The notes under the pieces were generated by a model, which was given only the letters and a program-made list of their open reading frames with translations, made no database searches and had not been told where the DNA came from. From DASTHS01 sp035718085 (GTDB lineage: Bacteria > Actinomycetota > Acidimicrobiia > Acidimicrobiales > Palsa-688): DNA of 17,255 nt. A program made the position numbers and the translations under genes. The stretch covers positions 1 to 17,255 of the forward strand of contig DASTHS010000227.1 of the NCBI GenBank assembly GCA_035718085.1, given 5' to 3'. Of the stretch, positions 1-6,981 are shown one piece after another (position 1 is the first letter of the stretch; each line of letters opens with the position of its first letter).

Positions 1-1
1 C

Positions 2-46
2 GGGCACCTGCTGAGCGTGCTGCTCCCCCGCGCCGCGCAGGGCTGA
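2..46 (+). CDS. 3' tail of an unidentified upstream gene (partial)
   Basis: The window opens in a reading frame with strong GC third-position bias that ends at a TGA at 44-46; the visible residues are GHLLSVLLPRAAQG. Only 14 codons are present, so the product cannot be named. It lies 56 bases upstream of the tRNA gene on the same strand. It could also be a chance open stretch at the window edge. Confidence 0.35.
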   Translation, partial: GHLLSVLLPRAAQG

Positions 47-63
47 CCGCCGCCGCCGACCCG

Positions 64-92
64 GCGACGCCCGTCGGCCCGTCGGCTACGCT
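64..92 (+). promoter_or_regulatory. Candidate promoter for tRNA-Ser(GCU)
   Basis: A TAnnnT-type -10 hexamer, TACGCT, lies at 87-92, ten bases before the mature tRNA 5' end. A weak -35-like GCGACG lies at 64-69 with exactly 17 bases between them. The -35 element matches consensus poorly, so this is a plausible placement rather than a firm one. Confidence 0.35.
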
Positions 93-102
93 CGCCGGCC
101 AG

Positions 103-191
103 GGAGAGGTGCGAGAGCGGCCGAATCGGACTCACTGCTAATGAGTTGACCTGGGAGACCGGGTCCGGGGGTTCAAATCCCCCCCTCTCCG
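103..191 (+). tRNA. tRNA-Ser (anticodon GCU)
   Basis: The sequence folds as a class II tRNA. The acceptor strand GGAGAGG (103-109) pairs with CCTCTCC (184-190), followed by discriminator G191. The anticodon stem ACTCA/TGAGT (130-134 and 142-146) encloses the loop CTGCTAA with anticodon GCT at 137-139, which reads AGC/AGU serine codons. A long variable arm follows, then a T arm with loop TTCAAAT between runs of G and C. The 89-base length and G73 are typical of serine tRNA. The CCA end is not encoded. Confidence 0.95.
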
Positions 192-269
192 CTCAGCAGC
201 GCCGGCGACCCGGCCCCGGCTGCGACGCCAGCGGGGCGCGTGCCGGCCGGTAGCCTCACCGTCCCGCCG

Positions 270-1967
270 ATGACCCGATCGATCCGCCTGCGGCCGTGGC
301 AGAAGGAGGCCCTCGAGCGCTTCCGGGCCAGCGTGTCGCCCGACTTCCTGGCGGTCGCCACCCCCGGCGCCGGCAAGACGACCTTCGCCCTCACCGCCGC
401 CCTCGGCGAGCTGGCCGCAGCCGACGGCCCCCGACGGCTGATCGTGGTCGCGCCCACCGCCCACCTCAAGCTGCAGTGGGCGTCGGCGGCCGCCGGGTTC
501 GGGGTGCACCTGGAGCCGTCGTGGTCGGCCGCCGACGGCGCCCTGCCCCCCGACATGCACGGCATCGTCACCACCTACCAGCAGGTGGCGACCAGCGCCC
601 GGGTGCTCGCCGGCCTCAGCCGCGACGCCATGGTCATCTTCGACGAGCTGCACCACGCCGGAGACGACCGGGCGTGGGGGGCCGCCGTCACCGCCGCGTT
701 CACCCCGGCCCGGCGGCGCCTGGCCCTGTCGGGCACCCCCTTCCGGTCCGACACGCGGGCGATCCCGTTCGTCACCTACGCCCTCGACGAGGCCCGACCC
801 GACTACGAGTACGGCTACGGGGCGGCCCTCGGCGACGGGCGGGTGGTGCGCCCCGTCTACTTCCCGCGCACTGGTGGCCACATGGAGTGGAGCGCCCCCG
901 ACGGCGCCACCCTGTCGGCCACCTTCGACGACGCCCTGCCCCAGCAGCTGGCCAACCAGCGGCTGCGCACCGCCCTGTCGGTCGAGGGCGACTGGCTGCC
1001 TACGGTGCTGCGCTCGGCCCACGAGCGCCTCACCGACCTGCGCCGCACCCACCCGGAGGCCGGCGGCCTGGTGATCGCCATCGACCACGACCACGCCCGG
1101 GCCATCGCCGAGCAGTTGGCGTGGCGCTTCGGCGTCCGGCCGACGGTGGCCCTCTCCGACGACCCCGGCGCCTCGGCGCGCATCGCCCGGTTCGCGGCGT
1201 CGACCGACCCGTGGCTGGTCGCGGTGCGCATGGTGTCGGAAGGCGTCGACATCCCCCGCCTCCGCGTGGGGGTCTATGCCACCACCACCACCACCGAGCT
1301 GTTCTTCCGCCAGGCCGTCGGCCGGCTGGTGCGCTGGACGCGCGGCGTCCCCAACCAGCGCGCCTACTTCTACATCCCCGACGACCCACGCCTGCGGGCC
1401 CGGGCGTTCCAGATCGCCGAGGTGCGCCGCCACAGCCTGCGCCGCGACCGCCCCGAAGCCGCCGCCGACGACCCCGCCGCCCTCGACGCCATCCCTGCCA
1501 CCGGGCGCGAGGCGGGCGACGACCAGCTCAGCCTCTTCGCGGTGATCTCCGCCACGGCCACCGACACCGCGATCCACGGAACCGGGCTCGACCCCCACGA
1601 CGAGGCGACCGAGGGCCTCGTCGACGAGGGCGACGACCCCGACGACCCCGGCTTGGTGGTGCCGCTGCCCGTGCTCACCGGCGCCGGGCAGGCCGTTGGC
1701 ACCGGCGGCGCCGGGGGCGACGGCCCGCCGCTGACCCGCCGCCAGCAGAAGGATCGCCTGCGCGAGGCCAACGCCGAGCTGGCCCGGGCGCTGGTGCACC
1801 GCACCGGGTGGCCGCACGCCAAGGTGAACGCCGAGCTCAACCGGATGGCCGGCGTGGCCCGCATCACCGAGGCCACCATCGAGCAGCTGCAGCGGCGGCG
1901 CACCGCCGCCGAGCGGTGGTACCAGCGGCTCACCCCCGGCGCCGGCCGGGTCCGCTCGTCGGGCTGA
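270..1967 (+). CDS. Superfamily 2 DEAD/DEAH-box helicase
   Basis: This 565-residue protein carries the ordered motifs of an SF2 nucleic-acid-dependent ATPase. These are a Q-like segment LRPWQKEAL (7-15), Walker A TPGAGKTT (31-38), motif Ia around APTAHLKLQW (61-70), Walker B/motif II DELHH (125-129), motif III SGTPFR (154-159), motif V VSEGVDIPR (322-330) and motif VI QAVGRLVRW (348-356). It should therefore couple ATP hydrolysis to DNA or RNA translocation or unwinding in the cytoplasm; the substrate is not visible. Residues about 390-490 form an acidic, low-complexity linker, and 490-555 form a basic helical tail. ATG at 270 is chosen because the helicase fold starts right after it; a GTG at 240 would add ten residues. 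No clear ribosome binding site is seen. It lies 78 bases after the tRNA. No nuclease or methylase neighbour supports a restriction role. Confidence 0.88.
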   Translation: MTRSIRLRPWQKEALERFRASVSPDFLAVATPGAGKTTFALTAALGELAAADGPRRLIVVAPTAHLKLQWASAAAGFGVHLEPSWSAADGALPPDMHGIVTTYQQVATSARVLAGLSRDAMVIFDELHHAGDDRAWGAAVTAAFTPARRRLALSGTPFRSDTRAIPFVTYALDEARPDYEYGYGAALGDGRVVRPVYFPRTGGHMEWSAPDGATLSATFDDALPQQLANQRLRTALSVEGDWLPTVLRSAHERLTDLRRTHPEAGGLVIAIDHDHARAIAEQLAWRFGVRPTVALSDDPGASARIARFAASTDPWLVAVRMVSEGVDIPRLRVGVYATTTTTELFFRQAVGRLVRWTRGVPNQRAYFYIPDDPRLRARAFQIAEVRRHSLRRDRPEAAADDPAALDAIPATGREAGDDQLSLFAVISATATDTAIHGTGLDPHDEATEGLVDEGDDPDDPGLVVPLPVLTGAGQAVGTGGAGGDGPPLTRRQQKDRLREANAELARALVHRTGWPHAKVNAELNRMAGVARITEATIEQLQRRRTAAERWYQRLTPGAGRVRSSG

Positions 1968-1974
1968 CCTCCCG

Positions 1975-1990
1975 GGCCGCCCCAGCGGCC
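1975..1990 (+). terminator. Candidate hairpin after the helicase gene
   Basis: Eight bases after the helicase stop codon, GGCCGC (1975-1980) and GCGGCC (1985-1990) form a perfect 6-bp stem with a CCCA loop. No T tract follows, so it would be a non-canonical terminator of the kind common in high-GC actinobacteria, or simply a chance GC palindrome. Confidence 0.3.
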
Positions 1991-2044
1991 GACCCCCCCG
2001 GGACCCGGACCCCGCCAGTCGTCGACGAGCCGGGGCGGCGTGCG

Positions 2045-2066
2045 GTTCACGCGATGTTCACGCCAG
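2045..2066 (+). promoter_or_regulatory. Two tandem 11-nt repeats upstream of kup (PHO-box-like)
   Basis: GTTCACGCGAT (2045-2055) is followed immediately by GTTCACGCCAG (2056-2066). The first eight bases are identical and the repeat period is exactly 11 bases. Streptomyces PhoP sites are built from tandem 11-nt units beginning GTTCA, so a response-regulator operator is a reasonable reading. The site lies about 75-95 bases upstream of the kup start codon. The tails of the units depart from the published consensus, so the identity of the regulator is inference. Confidence 0.35.
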
Positions 2067-2138
2067 ACTGTCGCCCTGCGGGCCCGGAGCGACCCGACCT
2101 GCGACCCCCTGCGCAGGAACGGTCCAAGGAGCCGCGAG

Positions 2139-4106
2139 ATGGCAGACCTCCTGACCGCCGAACCGGCGGCCACGCGCGGCGGCCCCCGCCACCCGGTGCG
2201 GGCCGTGGCCCGACTCGTCCACACCCCCCAGGCCCGCCCCGGCCTGGTGCTCGGCGCCCTGGGCGTCGTCTTCGGCGACATCGGCACCAGCCCGCTGTAC
2301 TCCCTGCAGACGGTGTTCACCTTCGACCACGGCCGGATCCGCCCGACGCCCGGCCACGTCTACGGCGTCGTCTCCATGGTGTTCTGGTCGATCCTCCTCG
2401 TGGTGGGCGCCAAGTACGTCGGGGTGGCCATGCGGGCCGACAACGCCGGGGAGGGCGGCATCCTGGCCCTCGCCGCCCTGGCCCGGCGAGCGCTGGGTCG
2501 CACCACCGGCAGGGCGGCGCTGGTGCTGATGCTCGGCCTGGCCGGCGCCTGCCTGTTCTACGGCGACTCGATCATCACCCCGGCCATCTCGGTCATCTCT
2601 TCGATCGAAGGCCTCGAGGTGGTCGACACCGGCCTGGCCCACCTGGTGGTGCCCCTGGCCCTGGTCGTGCTCGTGGCGCTCTTCGCCATCCAACCCCGGG
2701 GCACGGCGAAGGTGGGCGCCGCCTTCGGCCCGGTGATGGTCGCGTGGTTCGCCGCCCTCACCGCCGTGGGGGCCGCCCAGATCGCCGGCGACCCCGGCGT
2801 GCTGCGGGGCCTGTCACCCACCTACGCCATCGGGTTCGTGGTCGACGACCCGGGGCTCGCCTTCGTCGCCATGGGCGCAGTCGTGCTGGCCATCACCGGC
2901 GCCGAGGCGCTCTACGCCGACATGGGCCACTTCGGCCGGCCGCCGATCGCCATGGCGTGGTTCGGTCTGGTGTTCCCGGCCCTCACCGTCGACTACCTGG
3001 GGCAGGCGGCCCAGGTGCTGCACCACCCCGCCACCATCAACGACCTGTTCTTCCTGTCGATGCCCGGCTGGGCCCGCCTGCCGATGGTGGTGCTGGCCAC
3101 CGCCGCCACCGTGATCGCCTCCCAGGCGGTGATCTCGGGGGCCTATTCGATGACCCGCCAGGCCATCCAGCTGGGGTTGCTGCCGCCGATGAAGATCCGC
3201 CAGACATCCGAGGCGGCCGAGGGGCAGATCTACATGCCCGCCGTCAACTGGACGCTCGCGGTCGGCGTCGTGGTGCTGGTGATCGCGTTCCGGCACTCGG
3301 CCCGCCTGGCCACCGCCTACGGGGTGGCGGTGACCGGCACCTTCGTGCTGACCACGGTGCTGCTGGTGGTGACCGCCCGGGTGCACTGGCGCTGGCCGGC
3401 GTGGCGGCTGGTGGCCATGGCGGTGGTCTTCGGCGGCATCGAGGTGGTGTTCTTCGCCGGGAACCTGGCCAAGGTGGTCGACGGCGGCTGGCTGCCGCTG
3501 TCGGTGGCCACCGTGCTGTTCGCGTGCATGAGCACCTGGCTGCGGGGCCGCCAGCGGGTGCGGACGCGGCGGGTGTCGGCGGAGGGGTCGCTCGAGGAGT
3601 TCCTCGCCCAGACCCGCACCGACTGCATCATCCGGGTCCCGGGCACCGCCATCTACCCGCACCCTGACGCCCGCACCGCCCCCCTCGCCCTGCGGGCCAC
3701 CCTCGAGCACCACCACGTCCTCCACGAGCACGTGGTGATCGTCACCGCTGAGGCCCGCAACATCCCCCACGTCGACACCGATGACGCCGTCACCGTCGAC
3801 GACCTCGGTGACCCCGCCGACGGCATCGTGCACGTAACCGTGCACTACGGCTTCTACGACCGGCCCGACCTGCCGCGCCTGCTCGGCGTGGTGCTCGACG
3901 AGCACCCGGAGGTCGCCGGCATCGACGTCGCCAGCGCCAGCTGGTTCCTGTCGCGCGCCACGCTGCGGGTGTCGGGCGACCGGGGTCTGGCCCGGTGGCG
4001 CCAGCGGCTGTTCATCGCCATGGCCCACAACGCCACCGACCCTGCCGAGGTGTTCAGCCTGCCCGCCGACCGCACCGTCGTGATGGGCGGGGTCATCGGG
4101 GTGTGA
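2139..4106 (+). CDS. kup: Kup-family potassium uptake transporter
   Basis: The 655-residue product is an integral membrane K+ transporter of the KUP/HAK/KT family, normally a proton-coupled K+ importer. Signature segments are GDIGTSPLY (46-54) in the first membrane helix, YGDSIITPAIS in the fourth helical region, and TGAEALYADMGHFGR about halfway. Around twelve hydrophobic stretches fill the first 450 residues. A hydrophilic cytoplasmic domain of about 190 residues follows, as is usual for the family, and the length is normal. ATG at 2139 is preferred over an in-frame GTG at 2040: AAGGA sits at 2126-2130 at good spacing, and the residues before it look non-coding. It is transcribed alone, 171 bases after the helicase, and ends nine bases from a convergent gene. 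Confidence 0.95.
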   Translation: MADLLTAEPAATRGGPRHPVRAVARLVHTPQARPGLVLGALGVVFGDIGTSPLYSLQTVFTFDHGRIRPTPGHVYGVVSMVFWSILLVVGAKYVGVAMRADNAGEGGILALAALARRALGRTTGRAALVLMLGLAGACLFYGDSIITPAISVISSIEGLEVVDTGLAHLVVPLALVVLVALFAIQPRGTAKVGAAFGPVMVAWFAALTAVGAAQIAGDPGVLRGLSPTYAIGFVVDDPGLAFVAMGAVVLAITGAEALYADMGHFGRPPIAMAWFGLVFPALTVDYLGQAAQVLHHPATINDLFFLSMPGWARLPMVVLATAATVIASQAVISGAYSMTRQAIQLGLLPPMKIRQTSEAAEGQIYMPAVNWTLAVGVVVLVIAFRHSARLATAYGVAVTGTFVLTTVLLVVTARVHWRWPAWRLVAMAVVFGGIEVVFFAGNLAKVVDGGWLPLSVATVLFACMSTWLRGRQRVRTRRVSAEGSLEEFLAQTRTDCIIRVPGTAIYPHPDARTAPLALRATLEHHHVLHEHVVIVTAEARNIPHVDTDDAVTVDDLGDPADGIVHVTVHYGFYDRPDLPRLLGVVLDEHPEVAGIDVASASWFLSRATLRVSGDRGLARWRQRLFIAMAHNATDPAEVFSLPADRTVVMGGVIGV

Positions 4107-4115
4107 GCGGCTGGC

Positions 4116-5384
4116 TCAGCCCGCCGCCGAGCGGAAGACCCCCTTGGCCATGAGCGACGTCTCGCCCGCCGCCCGCCGGCGGTAGAGGCCGGTGCGCACC
4201 TCGCCGATGCCGGGGTCGGTGGGGTCGGCCTGCGCCGCCCACTCGGCCAGCTGGCAGGCGAGGCGCAGGTCGCCGGCGTCGGCGACCTCCGCGGCCCGGT
4301 CGGCGAGGCGGCGGGCGCCCCCGGCCAGGGCGGCGACCTCTGCGGCCAGGGTGGCGTCGGGGGGTGGCTTGAGGCGGGCGGGGTTGCCGTCCCACCAGCC
4401 GCCGAAGAGCCGCCAGGTGTTGCGCACCACGAACTCCGGCTCGTCGTAGAGGGGCCGCAGCCAGGGGCGCTCGAGGAGCCCGGGATCGACCCGGACGCCG
4501 TGGAGCACCTCGTCGAGGGTGGCGCCGGCGTTCATCGCCGCCACGACGTCGGCGACGAGCTGCTCGAGGGCGGTGGCCACCTCGCCGAGCACGGTGGCGA
4601 TGCGGTCGCGCCCGGCGATGGGCAGCCCGTGCGCCGGCACGAGCAGCTCGGGGTCGAGGGCCAGCATCTCGCGCAGGGCGACCGCCCAACGGTCGGGGTA
4701 GCGCTGCACCTTCTGCGGGTTGCCGGCGTTCGGGAAGTTCCAGATGAGGAAGTCGCCGGTGACCACCGCCCGCCGCGCCGGGATCCAGGCCCAGGTGTGG
4801 TCGTCGGTCTCCCCCCGCTCGTGGTGCAGCTCGATGCCGTCGCCGTCGAGGGTGAGGGTGCGATCGAAGGTGGTGTCGGGGTCGAGCACGTCGTCGGGCA
4901 GGAACCGGCCCGACCCGCCGATGCCGAGGCCGCCGGCGCCGGCCAGCCACCCGAACTGCCGGGCGTTGATGGCCCGGTTCCACCCGTCGGTCGCCCGGTA
5001 GCGGGCCAGGCGGTCGGGCACCGCCCGGTGGGCGATCACCTCGGGCGGCGGCCGCCGGCCGGCGTCGGCGTCGGCGGCGAACGCGCCCGACCCACCGACG
5101 TGGTCGACGTGACCGTGGGTGTAGACCAACCGGCGCACCGGCTTGGACGACCATCCCCGGAGGGCCTCGACCACCGCCCGGCCGGTGGCCGCCCCGCTGG
5201 CGTCGAAGACGACCAGGTGGTCGCCGGTGTCGACCGCCGCGCTGTGGCTGAACGACTCGACCAGGGCCACGCCGTCGGCGAGCTCCGCCAGCTCGTTGGT
5301 GACCCGGTTCACCGGCTCGTCGGCGACGCCCGAGTCGATGACCCTCGCCGACAGCTCGAGGGGGTGCACGGGGGTGGCTGCCAT
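4116..5384 (-). CDS. Metallo-beta-lactamase-fold hydrolase, alkylsulfatase-like
   Basis: This 422-residue protein has the metal-binding motif THGHVDHVGG (89-98), further likely ligand regions GETDDHTW (191-198), TGDF (209-212) and AHG (251-253), and then the segment GGWWDGNPARLKP (328-340). That last segment is characteristic of the dimerisation domain of SdsA1/BDS1 alkylsulfatases. Known members cleave sulfate from alkyl sulfates using a dinuclear zinc site. This copy stops after the dimerisation and helical region and lacks the SCP2-like C-terminal domain of the roughly 650-residue enzymes, and no signal peptide is evident. A cytoplasmic hydrolase with a different substrate is therefore possible. 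It converges with kup (9-base gap) and is divergent from glpK (66 bases). Confidence 0.82.
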   Translation of the reverse strand: MAATPVHPLELSARVIDSGVADEPVNRVTNELAELADGVALVESFSHSAAVDTGDHLVVFDASGAATGRAVVEALRGWSSKPVRRLVYTHGHVDHVGGSGAFAADADAGRRPPPEVIAHRAVPDRLARYRATDGWNRAINARQFGWLAGAGGLGIGGSGRFLPDDVLDPDTTFDRTLTLDGDGIELHHERGETDDHTWAWIPARRAVVTGDFLIWNFPNAGNPQKVQRYPDRWAVALREMLALDPELLVPAHGLPIAGRDRIATVLGEVATALEQLVADVVAAMNAGATLDEVLHGVRVDPGLLERPWLRPLYDEPEFVVRNTWRLFGGWWDGNPARLKPPPDATLAAEVAALAGGARRLADRAAEVADAGDLRLACQLAEWAAQADPTDPGIGEVRTGLYRRRAAGETSLMAKGVFRSAAG

Positions 5385-5450
5385 CGGGCCAGCGTGCCAG
5401 GTCGGGCCCTCCGGCCGCGGTTGGGCCCCGGTCTGCTAGTCACAGGTGCC

Positions 5451-6959
5451 GTGGCCGGCACCCGCACCCATGTCCTCGCCATCGACCAGGGCACGACCGG
5501 CAGCACCGCCCTGGTGCTCGACCCCGACGCCCGGGTCGTCGGCCGCGGCTACACCGAGTTCGCCCAGCACTACCCGCGACCAGGCTGGGTCGAGCACGAC
5601 CCCGACGACATCTGGCGGTCGGTGCTCGACGTCGCCGGCGCCGCCCTCGCCGACGCCGGCCTCCGCCCCGCCGACGTGGCCGCCGTCGGCATCACCAACC
5701 AGCGCGAGACGGTCGTGCTGTGGGACCGGCGCACCGGCGACCCCGTCGCCCCCGCGGTGGTCTGGCAGGATCGGCGCACCGCCGGCGCCTGCGACGAGCT
5801 GCGCGCGCGCGGCCTCGAGGCGTTGGTGCGCCGGCGCACCGGGCTGGTGATCGACGCCTACTTCTCGGGCACCAAGGTGGCCTGGCTGCTCGACCACGTC
5901 GACGGCCTGCGGGCCCGGGCGGAGGCGGGGGAGATCGCCTTCGGCACCGTCGACTCCTGGCTGCTGCACCGCCTCACCGGCGGTCGGGTGCACGTCACCG
6001 ACCCCACCAACGCCAGCCGCACCATGCTCTTCGACATCGGCCGGCTGGCGTGGGACGACGAGCTGCTCGCCGAGCTGCGGGTGCCCCGAGCCGTGCTCCC
6101 CACGGTGGTGCCCTCCCTCGGGGTCGCCGCCGAGACCGACCCGGCCGCCTTCCTCGGCATCACCGCCCCCGTGGGCGGGGTGCTCGGCGATCAGCAGGCG
6201 GCTCTGCTGGCCCAGGCCTGCACGGAGCCGGGCTCGGCCAAGAACACCTACGGCACGGGGTCGTTCGTGCTGATGAACACCGGCAGCGCGGCCGTGCTCG
6301 ACCACACCAGCATGCTGACCACCGTGGCGCTCTCGACGGCCGAGTCCACCAGCTACGCGCTCGAGGGCCCGATGTTCGTCACCGGGTCGGCCGTGCAGTG
6401 GCTGCGCGACGAGCTCGGGGTGATCACCGCAGCGTCCGACACCGAGGCACTGGCCCGCAGCGTCCCCGACACCGGCGACGTGTGGTTCGTGCCCGCCCTC
6501 GCCGGCCTGGGCGCGCCCTACTGGGACCCGTACGCGCGCGGCCTCCTGCTCGGCATCACCCGCGGCACCGGCCGGGCGCAGCTGGTGCGGGCCGTGCTCG
6601 AGTCGATCGCCTACCTGACCCGCGACGTCACCGACGCCATGCAGCACGACTCGGGCCAGCGCCTCGAGGAGCTGCGCGTCGACGGCGGCGCCGCCGCCAA
6701 CCGCTGGCTGATGCAGTTCCAGGCCGACGTGCTCGGGGTGCCCGTCGACGTGCCGTTCCAGCTCGAGTCGACCTCCCTCGGCTCGGGGCTGCTCGCCGGC
6801 ATCGCCGCCGGCATCTGGCCGGGCCTGGACGCCATCGCCCGGGCCCGCACCACCGCGGCGCGCTACGAGCCGCAGATGGGCACCGATGAGCGGGAGGCCC
6901 GCTTCGCCCGCTGGCACCGCGTCGTCGACCGGGCGCGCGACTGGGCCGACGACCGGTAG
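5451..6959 (+). CDS. glpK: Glycerol kinase
   Basis: The enzyme phosphorylates glycerol with ATP to sn-glycerol 3-phosphate in the cytoplasm, feeding lipid synthesis and glycolysis. The 502-residue length matches the FGGY-family norm. It opens with LAIDQGTTGSTALV, the phosphate-binding start. It also has GITNQRET and VVWQDRRT, PTNASRTMLFDI, the second-domain loop GDQQAALLAQ followed by KNTYGTGSFVLMNTG, GLGAPYWDPYARG and DGGAAANRWLMQFQAD. GTG at 5451 fits the known N terminus; the frame is open far upstream, but that stretch is antisense to the hydrolase gene. No glycerol facilitator, GlpD or regulator gene lies beside it. It converges with the AceE-like gene after 22 bases. Confidence 0.95.
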   Translation: MAGTRTHVLAIDQGTTGSTALVLDPDARVVGRGYTEFAQHYPRPGWVEHDPDDIWRSVLDVAGAALADAGLRPADVAAVGITNQRETVVLWDRRTGDPVAPAVVWQDRRTAGACDELRARGLEALVRRRTGLVIDAYFSGTKVAWLLDHVDGLRARAEAGEIAFGTVDSWLLHRLTGGRVHVTDPTNASRTMLFDIGRLAWDDELLAELRVPRAVLPTVVPSLGVAAETDPAAFLGITAPVGGVLGDQQAALLAQACTEPGSAKNTYGTGSFVLMNTGSAAVLDHTSMLTTVALSTAESTSYALEGPMFVTGSAVQWLRDELGVITAASDTEALARSVPDTGDVWFVPALAGLGAPYWDPYARGLLLGITRGTGRAQLVRAVLESIAYLTRDVTDAMQHDSGQRLEELRVDGGAAANRWLMQFQADVLGVPVDVPFQLESTSLGSGLLAGIAAGIWPGLDAIARARTTAARYEPQMGTDEREARFARWHRVVDRARDWADDR

Positions 6960-6981
6960 GGCGGGCCGGCCGGGGCCGCAG

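Noticed and set aside
138..1817. A 559-codon open frame on the minus strand opposite the helicase gene
   Set aside because: It is Gly/Arg/Val-rich low-complexity translation with no motif, overlaps the tRNA, and mirrors the GC bias of the real gene on the other strand.
1968..2138. c-di-AMP (ydaO-type) riboswitch upstream of kup
   Set aside because: Such elements often precede K+ transporter genes, but the conserved core sequences are not visible in this 171-base leader.
296..3667. A 1123-codon plus-strand open frame across helicase and kup
   Set aside because: It is an Arg/Pro/His-rich off-frame reading of two well-supported genes; no domain is recognisable.
2814..4028. A 404-codon minus-strand open frame opposite kup
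   Set aside because: It is a shadow of the transporter gene, full of His/Gln/Gly repeats with no family likeness.
4500..5450. Upstream extension of the glpK frame
   Set aside because: It is antisense to the hydrolase gene, and the glycerol kinase fold begins right after GTG 5451.
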